This document shows positions 17,133 to 27,355 of a stretch of 64,000 nt of DNA, one piece after another (position 1 is the first letter of the stretch; each line of letters begins with the position of its first letter). The stretch is from the NCBI RefSeq assembly GCF_000504285.1, contig NZ_KI632511.1:5252154-5316153 (forward strand), in the 5' to 3' direction. The position numbers and the translations under genes were made by a program. A model generated the notes under the pieces. That model was given only the letters and a program-made list of their open reading frames with translations, searched no databases and was not told the origin of the DNA. The DNA comes from Actinospica robiniae DSM 44927. Lineage in GTDB: Bacteria; Actinomycetota; Actinomycetes; Streptomycetales; Catenulisporaceae.

Positions 17133-17714
17133 GTGAGCTTCGCCGTCCTAGCCACCACGTTCGCCCTGATCTTCCTCTCGGAGCTGCCGGACAAGACGGC
17201 ACTGGCCTCGCTCGTCCTCGCCACCCGCTACCCGGGCCGCTACGTCTTCATCGGGGCGGCCGCCGGGTTCACCGTGCAGGTGGCCATCGCGGTCGCGGCG
17301 GGCTCGCTGCTCGCCCTGCTGCCGCACCGCGCGCTCGAAGGCGTGGTCGCCGCGCTGTTCCTGATCGGCGCCGGGCTCATGCTCTGGCAGTCCCGCGACG
17401 GCGCCGCGCAGGAGGAGGAGCCCGAGGTCAAGCAGGTCTCCAGCCCGTGGCGGGCGACGCTGGTGAGCTTCAGCGTCATCACCGTGGCGGAGTTCGGCGA
17501 CCTGACCCAGATCGTCACGGCGAACCTGGCGGCGAAGTACGACTGGCTGCCGGTCGCCATCGGCGCCGTGCTGGCGCTGTGGGCGGTGGCCGCCATCGCG
17601 ATCCTCGGCGGTCAGGCGCTGCTGCGCGTTGTACCGCTGAAGTTCGTCATCCGGGCCGCGGCCGCGATCATGCTGGCGCTGGCCGGCTTCTCGCTCTACT
17701 CCGCCCTCGCCTGA
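17133..17714 (+). CDS. TMEM165/GDT1 (UPF0016) family cation transporter
   Basis: 193-residue membrane protein with about six helices in two homologous halves. Each half carries the family's acidic signature: SELPDKTALASL in the first helix (first Gly replaced by Pro, usual in actinobacteria) and AEFGDLTQIVTANLA in the second half. Family members export Mn2+ or Ca2+ in exchange for H+. The central loop EEEPEVKQ is charged. GTG 17133 is chosen from the hydrophobic onset and the -10 placed 6 nt upstream. Confidence 0.92.
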   Translation: MSFAVLATTFALIFLSELPDKTALASLVLATRYPGRYVFIGAAAGFTVQVAIAVAAGSLLALLPHRALEGVVAALFLIGAGLMLWQSRDGAAQEEEPEVKQVSSPWRATLVSFSVITVAEFGDLTQIVTANLAAKYDWLPVAIGAVLALWAVAAIAILGGQALLRVVPLKFVIRAAAAIMLALAGFSLYSALA

Positions 17715-17721
17715 GCCGCTT

Positions 17722-17744
17722 ACCCGCCCGCGGCCCGGGCGGGT
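17722..17744. terminator. Hairpin between convergent genes
   Basis: ACCCGCCCG, loop CGGCC, CGGGCGGGT; a 9-bp perfect stem between the ends of the GDT1-type gene and the LCP gene, able to act in both directions. Confidence 0.6.
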
Positions 17745-17755
17745 GCGGGCCCCGG

Positions 17756-18946
17756 TCAGGAGACGGTGTTGAGCAGGCCCGACGGGATCGGCTTGTCCGC
17801 CCGCATGGCCCCTATCACCTCGGCCGTCTTCGTCTTGTCGAGCAGCACGGTGTCCCCGAGGCCGGAGACCGAGTAGCTCTCGTCCGCTATCGGCAGGGTG
17901 CCCGAGGTCCCGCCGCCGGAGGAGAGCGCGCGCACGCTGCGGGCCATCCCGATCAGGTTCGTCAGCCCGGTCCCGTCGTCCGCGGCCACCGAGGTGAGCA
18001 CGCCGCCGACGAACGGATAGAACGAGAACGGGTTGAACAGCACGCTCGGCCGGTCCGCCGCTTTCAGCAGCGCCCTGATGAAGGCCTGCTGGTCCGACAT
18101 CCGGCTCACGTCCGAGTTGGGCAGCGAGTAGCGCGAGCGCACGTAGGCCAGCGCCTGGGCCCCGTTCAGCGTCTGGCAGCCGGCGCCGAGGTTCGCGCCG
18201 GAGTAGTGGTCGTGCACGGCCGAGGACAGGCACATGTGCACCCCGCCGACGGCGTCGACCATGTTCACGATGCCGAGGAAGCCGATCTCCAGGTAGTGGT
18301 CGACCCGGATGTCGAAGTTCTGCTCGACCGTGCGCACCAGCAGCTGCGGGCCGCCCTCCTGGTAGGCGGCGTTTATCTTCTCGTGCGAGGCCGAGTGCGA
18401 GGCGCCCTTCGCGTCCGTGTACGCCGGGACCTCGACGTAGGAGTCACGCGGGATGGAGATGAGGTCCGGGCCGCTGGCGCCGTAGTGCAGCAGCATGATC
18501 GTGTCGGTGCGGCTGCCGATGATCGATCCGGCCGAGCCGGTGTGGTACTGCTTGACCTGCTCCGGCGTGAGCGTGTCCCGGCCGTCCGAGCCGGCCAGCA
18601 GCCAGGTCGTACCGGCGCCCGCGGCCGGCTGGCCGGCGTACGCGGGCAGCGCGCCGACGTGCGTGATCTTGCCGGAGGCCCAGACCCAGGTGCTGATGGA
18701 CCCGCCGATGACGATCAGCACCAGGGCGAGCACGGTGAATCCGATGATCCGGCCCCAGCGGCGGCGCTTGGGGCCCTCGCCGCCCTCGGTCCGCGGCGGA
18801 CCGCCTGGCTCGCCCGGTCCGCCGCCGTCGTACGGGTCGGGCAGCGGATCCGGCGCGGGCTTACGCCGCTTCGGCCGTTTGCCGCTCACGCCGCCGTAGG
18901 TGGACGACTGTTCCGGCAACATCTCGTGGGGATCGAGACCGCTCAC
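17756..18946 (-). CDS. LytR-CpsA-Psr (LCP) family protein
   Basis: LCP enzymes transfer polyprenyl-linked glycopolymers such as teichoic acid or arabinogalactan to peptidoglycan. 396 residues: a basic, Pro-rich cytoplasmic tail (1-66), one membrane anchor (about 67-90), then the LCP domain with LLAGSDGRD, SRTDTIMLLHY, ISIPRDSYVEVP and AYVRSRYSLPNSDVSRMSDQQ, which include the conserved Arg and Asp ligands. I use GTG 18946, since TACGGT lies 7 nt before it; the frame is open a few codons further. Confidence 0.93.
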   Translation of the reverse strand: MSGLDPHEMLPEQSSTYGGVSGKRPKRRKPAPDPLPDPYDGGGPGEPGGPPRTEGGEGPKRRRWGRIIGFTVLALVLIVIGGSISTWVWASGKITHVGALPAYAGQPAAGAGTTWLLAGSDGRDTLTPEQVKQYHTGSAGSIIGSRTDTIMLLHYGASGPDLISIPRDSYVEVPAYTDAKGASHSASHEKINAAYQEGGPQLLVRTVEQNFDIRVDHYLEIGFLGIVNMVDAVGGVHMCLSSAVHDHYSGANLGAGCQTLNGAQALAYVRSRYSLPNSDVSRMSDQQAFIRALLKAADRPSVLFNPFSFYPFVGGVLTSVAADDGTGLTNLIGMARSVRALSSGGGTSGTLPIADESYSVSGLGDTVLLDKTKTAEVIGAMRADKPIPSGLLNTVS

Positions 18947-18953
18947 ACACACC

Positions 18954-18959
18954 ACCGTA
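18954..18959 (-). promoter_or_regulatory. Predicted -10 of the LCP gene
   Basis: TACGGT, 7 nt, GTG 18946. Selects this GTG among three close in-frame GTG codons. Confidence 0.45.
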
Positions 18960-19005
18960 ATCCGAATGCAGGAACGCGGGTGCGGACACTACGCCGGGCA
19001 GGCGG

Positions 19006-19350
19006 TCAGGACACGGTGGGGTACGCCGCCGTGAGCCGGCCGGTCGGGTCGGCCAGCAGCACCTGAACCGCCTTCAGATCGCGAGCCGGGGCGAGCGCGG
19101 CCTCGGCCAGCTCGGTCGCGCCGGACACCACGGCCGCGGCCTCGAGGCCCTCGGCCCCGGACGAGACCGCCATCGCCACCGCCACCTCGAGGGCGCTCAG
19201 CCGCAGCGAGGGCAGCATCACCTCGACCGCCGAGTAGGTGCGGCCGGTAGTGTCGCGCACGGCCGCTCCGCTCTGCGCGCCGGACCTGGCCCGCGCCGAA
19301 CGGGCCAGGGTGATGATCTTGGCGTCTTCCGGGTCCAGCTCAAGGTCCAT
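19006..19350 (-). CDS. Cytidine deaminase-like protein lacking catalytic motifs
   Basis: 114 residues that follow the cytidine deaminase fold (SGAAVRDTTGRTYSAVEVMLPSLRLSALEVAVA aligned by eye over two blocks). The zinc motif C/HAE is replaced by LRLSALEVA and there is no PCxxC, so deaminase activity is not expected. Orthologues sit in the same phoH-ybeY-corC neighbourhood in Streptomyces, usually just before era. Here an extra lipoprotein gene lies between it and corC, and era is not in the window. TAGTCT 6 nt before the ATG indicates a leaderless start. Confidence 0.8.
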   Translation of the reverse strand: MDLELDPEDAKIITLARSARARSGAQSGAAVRDTTGRTYSAVEVMLPSLRLSALEVAVAMAVSSGAEGLEAAAVVSGATELAEAALAPARDLKAVQVLLADPTGRLTAAYPTVS

Positions 19351-19356
19351 GCGGCA

Positions 19357-19362
19357 AGACTA
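19357..19362 (-). promoter_or_regulatory. Predicted -10 of the deaminase-like gene
   Basis: TAGTCT, 6 nt, ATG 19350; separates this gene from the lipoprotein gene upstream. Confidence 0.5.
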
Positions 19363-19403
19363 TCGGCTCGCGCACGGCGGCGTCCGGGCTCGGCCGGATC
19401 CGC

Positions 19404-20123
19404 TCAGCCCGCGGACGCGACCTTCGTCATCAGCTGCGTCATCAATGACTTCGCGGAGAGGCTGGGAGTCTCGCCGAGGATGTTCGCGGGACTCACGCAA
19501 TACACGTCCGCGCCCTTCAGCACGTACACCATGGAGCCGTTCATGGTGGTGCTCGGCAGAGTGACCTTGAGGGTGTCCGCGAACGCCATGTCACCGAGAC
19601 CACTCGGTGCTGAGATCGGCGCGATGGTCACCTTCCCGGTCACGCTCGTGGTGACGGTGAAGCTGGCGCACGAGTTCCACTTCGCTTGCAGCGAGGTGAA
19701 GACCACATTGGCCTCCGACGCCGAGGCGAACTGGTAGACAGACTCATCGAGCTCGTCACCGCTACTGCCGTTCGACAGCTCGTCGTACGCCATGGCGCTC
19801 TCGCCGTAGCCGGGTCGCCCCACGTCTTCCATCAGGTCAGTGCAGCTCAGGCTCTCGGGCTTGTACTTCGCCGCCGCCGTGGTCAGGGAGCCGCCGGAAT
19901 TCACCGCGGAGCTCTGGTTGGACGCGAACCCGGATCCGATCTCCGAAGCAGTCAGCAGGGTGCTCGCCAGCTGGGTTCCGGTCAGGTGGCTGGTCGGGGC
20001 GGCGGCCGGCGTGGTGACCGCCGCGCCGCCGGCGTCGGGGGTGGAACCGGCGCTGGAGCAGCCCGCCAGCACCAGGGGCAGGGCAGCGAGCAGGCCCGAA
20101 ACTATGAGCTTACGACTTGTCAT
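19404..20123 (-). CDS. Secreted lipoprotein, PknH-C/LpqQ-like sensor fold suspected
   Basis: 239 residues with lipoprotein signal MTSRKLIVSGLLAALPLVLAGC (lipobox LAGC, Cys about 22), a Ser/Ala/Thr-rich linker, then a globular domain. The pattern LLTASEIG ... CTDL ... QFASASEANVVFTSLQAKWNSC is reminiscent of the extracytoplasmic sensor domain of mycobacterial PknH and LpqQ, with paired Cys. That match is by eye and tentative. TACTGT lies 8 nt before the ATG. It interrupts the otherwise conserved corC-deaminase order. Confidence 0.75.
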   Translation of the reverse strand: MTSRKLIVSGLLAALPLVLAGCSSAGSTPDAGGAAVTTPAAAPTSHLTGTQLASTLLTASEIGSGFASNQSSAVNSGGSLTTAAAKYKPESLSCTDLMEDVGRPGYGESAMAYDELSNGSSGDELDESVYQFASASEANVVFTSLQAKWNSCASFTVTTSVTGKVTIAPISAPSGLGDMAFADTLKVTLPSTTMNGSMVYVLKGADVYCVSPANILGETPSLSAKSLMTQLMTKVASAG

Positions 20124-20131
20124 GGCGCATC

Positions 20132-20137
20132 ACAGTA
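20132..20137 (-). promoter_or_regulatory. Predicted -10 of the lipoprotein gene
   Basis: TACTGT, 8 nt, ATG 20123. Suggests the lipoprotein gene is transcribed independently of the corC operon. Confidence 0.45.
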
Positions 20138-20239
20138 CCTTGCCGCGCCGACGCCGACGGCCCGGACGATCTCGAAAGCGACACGTTCTGGGATGTTCCC
20201 GAGGACGGCCGCGCCCGCCGTCCGGCGCGACTGGGCCGT

Positions 20240-21535
20240 TCAGTCGGCCGGCTCCTCGGGCAGCTCGCGCACCAGGATCGTGCCGACCCGGCGGCGCCGG
20301 CCCTCGGCCGACTCGGCCACCAGGGAGAGCCCGTCCACGGCGACCGAGGCGCCGGGGATCGGCACCTTGCCCAGCGCCTTCGCCAACAGACCGCCGACCG
20401 TCTCCACGTCCACGTCCTCGAGGTCCCGGTGGAAGAGCTCGCCGAGCTGGTCCAGGCCGAGCCGCGCGGTGACCCGGGCGCCGGCCGGCAGGTCGCCCGG
20501 TTCGCCGAGCCACTGCACCGCCTCGCGGCCCTGGTCGTACTCGTCGGTGATCTCGCCCACGATCTCCTCGAGGATGTCCTCGATGGTCACCAGGCCGGCC
20601 GTGCCGCCGTACTCGTCGATCACGACGGCCAGGTGGATGCGCTGCGCCTGCATGTCGCGCAGCAGTTCGTCCGCGTGCTTGGAGTCGGGCACGTAGGTGG
20701 CCGGCCGCATCACCGACTCGACCACCTCGGTGCTCTCGCCGGCGTGGTGCTCGTGCACCCGGCCGGCCAGATCCTTGAGGTAGACGATGCCGAGCACGTC
20801 GTCGGTGTTCTCGCCCACCACCGGGATCCGGGAGAACCCGCTGCGCAGCGCCAGCGTCAGCGCCTGACGCAGGGTCTTGCCACGCTCGATGAAGATCATG
20901 TCGGTGCGCGGCACCATCACCTCGCGCACCAGGGTGTCGCCGAGCTCGAAGACGGAGTGCACCATCCGCCGCTCGTCCGCCTCGATCTCGCTGTGCTGCT
21001 CGGCGATGTCCACCAGCGCGCGCAGCTCGGCCTCGGTCGCGAACGGGCCCTCGCGGAAGCCGCGGCCCGGGGTGAGCGCGTTGCCGAGCACGATCAGGGC
21101 CCGGATGAGCGGGTTGAGCAGCCGGCTGAGCAGGAGCAGCAGGCTCGAGCCGGCCAGCGCCACGCGCGGCGCGTGCTGGCGGCCCAGGGTACGCGGGGCC
21201 ACGCCCACGACCACGTACGAGACCACGGCCATCACCGCGGTGGCGATCGCCCCGGCGTACCAGGTCAGTCCCCACTGGCGCACGCAGACCATGGTCACCA
21301 GAACCGCGGCCGCGAGCTCGCCGACCACCCGCGCCAGCAGCACCAGGTTGAAGTAGCGGGCCGGGTCGGCGGTGATCCGCTCCAGCCGCGCCGCCCCCGG
21401 CACTCCCTGCTCGACCATCTCCGCGGCGCGCACCGGCGAGACGCGGGCCAGCGCGGCGTCGAGGGCTGCGGCGAGTCCGGCCACGGCCACCGCGGCCAGC
21501 GCGCCGACCAGCAGCCACACCTGGGAGGCGGTCAC
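20240..21535 (-). CDS. CNNM/CorC family protein with CBS pair
   Basis: 431 residues. An N-terminal DUF21/CNNM membrane domain (about 1-150, several helices) is followed by a cytoplasmic CBS-domain pair (about 190-330, [12 protein letters not shown] and [25 protein letters not shown]) and a C-terminal CorC/HlyC domain. Family members are linked to Mg2+/Co2+ efflux or homeostasis. The GTG start overlaps the ybeY stop by four bases, so it belongs to the phoH-ybeY-corC operon. Confidence 0.93.
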   Translation of the reverse strand: MTASQVWLLVGALAAVAVAGLAAALDAALARVSPVRAAEMVEQGVPGAARLERITADPARYFNLVLLARVVGELAAAVLVTMVCVRQWGLTWYAGAIATAVMAVVSYVVVGVAPRTLGRQHAPRVALAGSSLLLLLSRLLNPLIRALIVLGNALTPGRGFREGPFATEAELRALVDIAEQHSEIEADERRMVHSVFELGDTLVREVMVPRTDMIFIERGKTLRQALTLALRSGFSRIPVVGENTDDVLGIVYLKDLAGRVHEHHAGESTEVVESVMRPATYVPDSKHADELLRDMQAQRIHLAVVIDEYGGTAGLVTIEDILEEIVGEITDEYDQGREAVQWLGEPGDLPAGARVTARLGLDQLGELFHRDLEDVDVETVGGLLAKALGKVPIPGASVAVDGLSLVAESAEGRRRRVGTILVRELPEEPAD

Positions 21536-22005
21536 CTCGCGGCGCCCCCGCGCTGTTCGGCCCAGGCGCCGAGCAGGTCCCGCTGCAGCCCGAACATCTC
21601 CTCGTGCTCCTCCGGCTCGGCGTGGTCGTAGCCGAGCAGGTGCAGGATGCCGTGCGTGGTGAGCAGCTCGAGCTCGGCGCCGGTGGAGTGGCCGGCCGCG
21701 GCGGCCTGCTTCTCCGCCACCTCGGGGCACAGCACGATGTCCCCGAGCAGGCCCGGGGTGGGCTCGTTGTCGTCCTCGGCCCGGGCCGGGCGCAGCTCGT
21801 CCATGGGGAAGGAGAGCACGTCGGTGGGGCCGGGCTCGTCCATCCACTGGATGTGCAGCTGCTCCATCGCGCCGACGTCCACGAGCAGGATGGAGAGCTC
21901 CGCCAGCGGGTGGATGCCCATCTCGCCCAGGACGAAGCGGGCCAGCGCGACGATCGAGGCCTCGTCGGCCTCGATCCCGGACTCGTTGTTGATGTCGATG
22001 GACAT
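21532..22005 (-). CDS. ybeY: Endoribonuclease YbeY
   Basis: Zinc-dependent RNase acting in 16S rRNA maturation and ribosome quality control. 157 residues beginning [10 protein letters not shown], the typical actinobacterial start, though ATG 22017 (overlapping the phoH stop) is in frame and possible. The metal motif [11 protein letters not shown] is intact and is followed by the EHEEMF segment. It lies between phoH and corC, as in most actinobacteria. Confidence 0.96.
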   Translation of the reverse strand: MSIDINNESGIEADEASIVALARFVLGEMGIHPLAELSILLVDVGAMEQLHIQWMDEPGPTDVLSFPMDELRPARAEDDNEPTPGLLGDIVLCPEVAEKQAAAAGHSTGAELELLTTHGILHLLGYDHAEPEEHEEMFGLQRDLLGAWAEQRGGAAR

Positions 22006-22013
22006 AACCCGCA

Positions 22014-23042
<1,029 letters not shown>

Positions 23043-23172
23043 AGGCTCGGCCTTACGGCCTTGGAATCACACCCTTAAGAAACTCGATCGACTCGGCCTG
23101 GTACGCGAGACCATGCTACTGCGCGGGAACGCGCCGGTCGCGGGCTTTTGTTCCGGCTGCGCCGCGACCCGG

Positions 23173-23580
23173 TCAGTCGGGTGTGCCGAACCGGCCGAGC
23201 GCGTCCCCGCCGAGCACGTGAAGATGGACGTGGAAGACGGTCTGACCTGCGTAGTCCCCGGTGTTGAAGACCATCCGGTACCCGTCCTCGACCAGTCCCT
23301 CGGCCTTGGCCAGCTCGCCCGCCTCGCGCAGCAGCTCGGCCGCCAGGCCCGGGTCGCCCGCGGCCAGCTCGGCGGCGTTGGCGTAGGCGTGCGTCTTCGG
23401 GACGACCAGCAGGTGCGCCGGCGCCTGCGGCGCGATGTCGCGGAAGGCCAGCGTGCGCTCGGTCTGGCGGACCACCGTGGCCGGGATCGTTCCGCGCACG
23501 ATCGAGCAGAAAATACAACCGGGCTCGAAGGTTGTATCAGCGCCCGGAGTTTCGCTCGATGCGGTGATCTCCTGTCCCAC
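23173..23580 (-). CDS. HIT-family nucleotide-binding protein (Hint type)
   Basis: 135 residues. Cys-x-x-Cys at FEPGCIFCSI, the fold core DIAPQAPAHLLVVPKTH, and the catalytic triad HVHLHV near the C-terminus define a purine nucleoside phosphoramidase-type HIT protein. GTG 23580 is preferred because AGGAAAGGA lies about 8 nt upstream; the ATG at 23634 would add 18 residues outside the domain. It stands just upstream of phoH on the same strand, the usual order. Confidence 0.93.
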   Translation of the reverse strand: MGQEITASSETPGADTTFEPGCIFCSIVRGTIPATVVRQTERTLAFRDIAPQAPAHLLVVPKTHAYANAAELAAGDPGLAAELLREAGELAKAEGLVEDGYRMVFNTGDYAGQTVFHVHLHVLGGDALGRFGTPD

Positions 23581-23708
23581 GTTCGAGTCCTTTCCTTTCA
23601 GGGACGGCGATCCTCGGGCTCGCCGTGAGTCCAACTCTGTGTAACGTCACGCCAGACGTCGCAAAAGCTATCAGACGCCCGATTCATCAGATCTTCCAAG
23701 GGGAAGCC

Positions 23709-24122
23709 ATGGACCGTCTCGCCGTCCACGTCATCGCCACCGCCGCGTTGACCTTGACCCTCGCCACGGTACCCGTGCTGTTCGCCGACGCCTGCCACGC
23801 CTCCTCGTCCGCCGCTCCCCAGACCGCTACCACCCGGGCCGCGACCCATGCCTCGTCGACTCTCGCGCTGGCTCCGGCCATCGCCGTCCTGCCTGCCCTC
23901 TCCGGCCAGACCCAAACCAAGGCCGCCGCGGCCGCCGCGGCCGGATCCGCCTTCGCCCCGCCCGCAGCCGACGGCTCCGCCCCGGCCCCGGCCGACCGGC
24001 GCCCCGGGCACGGCAGGGTGCTGCTGCCGGAGCTGCGCGAGCACCCCTGTGTCAGTACTCTGCTGGTCGAGGACGGCTTCGCGCCGCGGCACCCTTCGGC
24101 CTGTCAGTTCCTGCACGGATAG
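23709..24122 (+). CDS. Small secreted Ala-rich protein, unknown function
   Basis: 137 residues from ATG 23709, preceded by GGGGAAG. A signal peptide (about 1-32, ending near CHASSSAA) is followed by a low-complexity Ala/Thr/Pro region and a distinct C-terminal 35 residues (RVLLPELREHPCVSTLLVEDGFAPRHPSACQFLHG) with two Cys. No family recognised. It is a + strand gene placed between the minus-strand HIT and rsmE genes, so it interrupts the conserved order. Confidence 0.6.
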   Translation: MDRLAVHVIATAALTLTLATVPVLFADACHASSSAAPQTATTRAATHASSTLALAPAIAVLPALSGQTQTKAAAAAAAGSAFAPPAADGSAPAPADRRPGHGRVLLPELREHPCVSTLLVEDGFAPRHPSACQFLHG

Positions 24123-24153
24123 CCCTCGACCGGACCGCGGGGCCCGAGAAGCC

Positions 24154-24181
24154 AGGGCGCGTTTGAGAAGTAACGCGCCCT
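24154..24181. terminator. 10-bp hairpin between convergent genes
   Basis: AGGGCGCGTT, 8-nt loop, AACGCGCCCT. The right arm overlaps the rsmE stop codon (24180-24182), so it can terminate both the secreted-protein gene and rsmE. Confidence 0.65.
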
Positions 24182-24920
24182 AGTCCCAGCGCCCGGATCG
24201 GGCGAGCAGCACCGCCGCGGCGGCCGTGCCCGCGGTGGAGGTGCGCAGCACGGTCGGTCCCATCCGGTAGGGCGCGGCCCCCGCCTGAGCGAACTGCATC
24301 AGCTCCTCCGGCGTGATCCCGCCCTCCGGGCCGACCACCAGCACCACCTCGTCCGAGCCGCCGGGCAGCTCGATCCCGGCCAGCGGCAGCTCGGCCTCCT
24401 CGTGCAGCACGATCGGCACGCTCGCGCCGGCCAGCAGCTTGGCCACTCTGGCCGTGGACGCGGGCTCGGTCACCTCCGGCCACCAGCAGCGGCGCGCCTG
24501 CTTGGCCGCCTCGCGGGCGGTGCTGCGCCACTTCGCCAGCGACTTGGCGCCGCGCTCGCCCTTCCACTGGGCGATCGAGCGGCCGGCCGACCACGGCACG
24601 ATCACGTCCACGCCGATCTCGGTCATCGTCTCCACGGCCGTCTCACCGCGCTCGCCCTTGGCCAGCCCCTGCACCACCGTCAGCCGGGGGCGCGGCGCCG
24701 GGTGCATGCGCAGCTCCTGCACCTCGAGGTCGAGCGCGTAGCCGTCGGACTGCAGGATGACGCACTCGGCCACCAGGCCGGCGCCGTCGGTCAGATCGAT
24801 CCGCTCGCGCGGCTGCAGCCGGCGCACCAGTGCGGCGTGCCGGCCCTCGGGTCCGTCCAGCCGGACGGTGGACGAGCCGGCCAGCAGCTCGCGGGAGGCG
24901 TGGAAGACGGGGACAGTCAT
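24180..24920 (-). CDS. rsmE: 16S rRNA m3U1498 methyltransferase
   Basis: SPOUT methyltransferase, 246 residues. An N-terminal PUA-like domain is followed by the knotted SAM-binding domain with VVGPEGGITPEEL and MGPTVLRTSTAGTAA, the diagnostic RsmE motifs. ATG 24920 lies 2 nt past the dnaJ stop, so the two are co-transcribed and probably co-translated. Confidence 0.96.
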   Translation of the reverse strand: MTVPVFHASRELLAGSSTVRLDGPEGRHAALVRRLQPRERIDLTDGAGLVAECVILQSDGYALDLEVQELRMHPAPRPRLTVVQGLAKGERGETAVETMTEIGVDVIVPWSAGRSIAQWKGERGAKSLAKWRSTAREAAKQARRCWWPEVTEPASTARVAKLLAGASVPIVLHEEAELPLAGIELPGGSDEVVLVVGPEGGITPEELMQFAQAGAAPYRMGPTVLRTSTAGTAAAAVLLARSGRWD

Positions 24921-24922
24921 CG

Positions 24923-26050
24923 CTAGCGGTTGTTCAGCGCGTCCTTGAGCCGGGAGAACAGCCCCTGCTGTCCCGGCGCGAACGTCCCGGACGGACGCTC
25001 TTCGCCGCGCAGCACGGCCAGCTTGCGCAGCAGTTCCTCCTGCTGGGGGTCGAGGTTCTTCGGCGTCTGGACCTCGATGTGCACCACCAGGTCGCCCCGG
25101 CTCGTGCCGCGCAGGTGCTGGATGCCGCGCCCGCGCATGGTGATCGACTGCCCGGACTGGCTGCCCGGCCGGATGTCCAGCTCGACCTGGCCGTCGAGGG
25201 TCTGCAGCGGGAGCTTGGTGCCCAGCGAGGCCGCCGTCATCGGCATGGTCACGGTGCAGTGCAGGTCGTCGCCGCGGCGCTGGAAGATCTCGTGCGGCTC
25301 CTCGACGATCTCGATGTAGAGGTTGCCCGCGGGCCCGGCGCCCGGGCCGACCTCGCCCTCGCCGGCCAGCTTGATCTGGGTGCCGTTGTCCACGCCCGGC
25401 GGGATCTTCACGGTCAGGGTGCGGCGGGTGCGCACGCGTCCGTCGCCGGCGCACTCCACGCACGGGGTGGGCACGATGGTGCCGTAGCCCTGGCACTGCG
25501 GGCACGGCCGCGAGGTCATCACCGGGCCCAGGAAGGACCGGTTGACCTGGCCGACCTCGCCGCGGCCGCGGCACATGTCGCAGGTGATCGGCACGGTGCC
25601 GGGGGCGGCGCCGTCGCCGGAGCAGGTCGGGCAGACCACCGCGGTGTCCACCTGCAGGTCGCGCTGGGTGCCGAAGGCGGCGTCCTGCAGCGAGATCTCC
25701 ACCCGGATCAGCGCGTCCTGGCCGCGCTGCACCCGGGAGCGGGGGCCGCGCTGGCCGCCGCCGCCGAAGAACGCGTCGATCATGTCGCTGAAGGCGAAGC
25801 CCGGGCCGAAGCCGCCCGCGCCGGACACGCCGCCCTTGCTCGGGTCCATGCCGAGGTCGTAGAGCTGGCGCTTCTGCGGGTCGGACAGGACCTCGTAGGC
25901 CAGCCCTATCTCCTTGAACCGCTCCTGGGTCGCCGGATCCGGGTTCACATCCGGGTGCAGCTCGCGGGCGAGACGGCGGTACGCCTTCTTGATCTCGTCC
26001 TGGGTGGCGTCCTGCCTGACCCCGAGGACCGCGTAGTAGTCGGTCGCCAC
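24923..26050 (-). CDS. dnaJ: Chaperone DnaJ (DnaJ2 type)
   Basis: 375 residues. J domain with HPD at 32-34, a Gly/Phe region ([15 protein letters not shown]), four zinc-finger CxxCxGxG-type repeats ([32 protein letters not shown]) and the C-terminal substrate-binding domains. The GTG start has GGAGAAGA upstream. It is the second gene of hrcA-dnaJ-rsmE, 56 bp after hrcA, and should follow hrcA heat-shock control. Confidence 0.97.
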   Translation of the reverse strand: MATDYYAVLGVRQDATQDEIKKAYRRLARELHPDVNPDPATQERFKEIGLAYEVLSDPQKRQLYDLGMDPSKGGVSGAGGFGPGFAFSDMIDAFFGGGGQRGPRSRVQRGQDALIRVEISLQDAAFGTQRDLQVDTAVVCPTCSGDGAAPGTVPITCDMCRGRGEVGQVNRSFLGPVMTSRPCPQCQGYGTIVPTPCVECAGDGRVRTRRTLTVKIPPGVDNGTQIKLAGEGEVGPGAGPAGNLYIEIVEEPHEIFQRRGDDLHCTVTMPMTAASLGTKLPLQTLDGQVELDIRPGSQSGQSITMRGRGIQHLRGTSRGDLVVHIEVQTPKNLDPQQEELLRKLAVLRGEERPSGTFAPGQQGLFSRLKDALNNR

Positions 26051-26106
26051 TTAAGTCTTCTCCACTGCTTTCGGTCTGGTGCCCGGTGTTCGGCCCACGC
26101 CCCAGG

Positions 26107-27180
26107 CTACGCCTGTTCGAGAATACGGCCGACGTATCTAGCAACGGCGGAGACCGCCCCCATCGTGCCCGGGTAGTCCATTCTCGTCGGTCCGAGCACG
26201 CCGAGCTGCGCCAGGGTGTCCTCGCCCCGGCCGTAGCCGCTGGTGACCACGGAGGTCGTGGTGAGCTGGTCGAAGCCGTTCTCCCGGCCGATCCGGACGG
26301 TCAGCAGCGAGGGCGCGGTGGCCTCGCCGAGCAGCTTGAGCAGCACCACCTGCTCCTCGAGCGCCTCGAGCACCGGCCCGATGGAGTCGGGGAAGTCCTG
26401 CCCGAACCGGGCCAGGTTGGCCGTGCCGCCGAGCACCACCCGCTCCTCGCGCTGCTCCACGATCATCTCGAGCAGGCTGGCGCACAGCGCGTCCACCGCG
26501 GCCGGCTGCGGGCCGCGGGCGCCGTCCTCGGCCGGCTCGGGGCCGGACAGCGGCCGGGAGTGGGTGAACTCCTCGACCAGGGCGGCCACCTCGGCCAGCC
26601 GGCGGCCGTCGATCAGCGCGTTGAGCCGGGCCCGGAACTCGCCCAGGGTGGCCTCGTCGATCGCGCTGACCTCGACCACCCGCTGCTCGACCCGGCCGGT
26701 GTCGGTGATCAGCACCAGCATCACCCGGCTCGGCGAGAGGCTGACCAGCTCGACGTGGCGCACCGCGGAGCGGGAGAGCGAGGGGTACTGCACGACGGCC
26801 ACCTGCCGGGTGAGCTGGGCCAGCAGCCGGACCGTGCGGGAGACGACGTCGTCGAGGTCGACCGCCTCGTCCAGGAAGCTGTGGATGGCCCGGCGCTCGG
26901 CGCCGGTGAGCGGCTTGACGTTGGTGAGCCGGTCCACGAACAGCCGGTAGCCCTTGTCGGTGGGCACCCGGCCCGCGCTGGTGTGCGGCTGGTGGATGTA
27001 GCCCTCCTCCTCGAGCAGGGCCATGTCGTTGCGTATGGTCGCGGGCGAGACGTTCAGGTTGTGCCGTTCGACCAGGGCTCGCGAGCCCACCGGCTCCTGG
27101 GTGGCCACGTAGTCCTCGACGATGGCCCGCAGCACCTCGAGGCGGCGGCGGTCCAGCTTCGGCTCGTCCATCGTGCGCAC
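26107..27180 (-). CDS. hrcA: Heat-inducible transcription repressor HrcA
   Basis: Binds CIRCE operators and represses chaperone genes. 357 residues with the N-terminal winged-helix domain ([25 protein letters not shown], then [19 protein letters not shown] and [13 protein letters not shown]), followed by GAF-like and dimerisation regions. ATG has AGGAGGTG upstream. A CIRCE element lies about 95 bp upstream, predicting autoregulation. Confidence 0.97.
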   Translation of the reverse strand: MRTMDEPKLDRRRLEVLRAIVEDYVATQEPVGSRALVERHNLNVSPATIRNDMALLEEEGYIHQPHTSAGRVPTDKGYRLFVDRLTNVKPLTGAERRAIHSFLDEAVDLDDVVSRTVRLLAQLTRQVAVVQYPSLSRSAVRHVELVSLSPSRVMLVLITDTGRVEQRVVEVSAIDEATLGEFRARLNALIDGRRLAEVAALVEEFTHSRPLSGPEPAEDGARGPQPAAVDALCASLLEMIVEQREERVVLGGTANLARFGQDFPDSIGPVLEALEEQVVLLKLLGEATAPSLLTVRIGRENGFDQLTTTSVVTSGYGRGEDTLAQLGVLGPTRMDYPGTMGAVSAVARYVGRILEQA

Positions 27181-27274
27181 CTCCTGTGAGCGGGGCCGGT
27201 CCGGCCTGGGCGGGCGCCGCCCGGCGGTCGGCGGCGCGGGGGCGGGCGGCGGCGGTCCGCCGGTCGCCGGGCTG

Positions 27275-27301
27275 TTGGCACTCGTTCACCGGGAGTGCCA
27301 G
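27275..27301. promoter_or_regulatory. CIRCE operator
   Basis: TTGGCACTC, 9-bp spacer, GAGTGCCAG; 8 of 9 positions are symmetric and it matches the CIRCE consensus TTAGCACTC-N9-GAGTGCTAA closely. It sits between the divergent hrcA and DUF3097 genes, within about 45 bp of the DUF3097 -10. Confidence 0.9.
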
Positions 27302-27343
27302 ATTTCGCAAGACCAGTGTACGGCGTGCCCCCGACCCTTGGTC

Positions 27344-27349
27344 TACCCT
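27344..27349 (+). promoter_or_regulatory. Predicted -10 of the DUF3097 gene
   Basis: TACCCT, 6 nt, GTG 27356; identical hexamer and spacing to the small membrane protein gene at 16799. Confidence 0.5.
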
Positions 27350-27355
27350 CGGCGT

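Noticed and set aside
19006-19350. Active cytidine deaminase
   Set aside because: Both zinc-binding motifs are absent.
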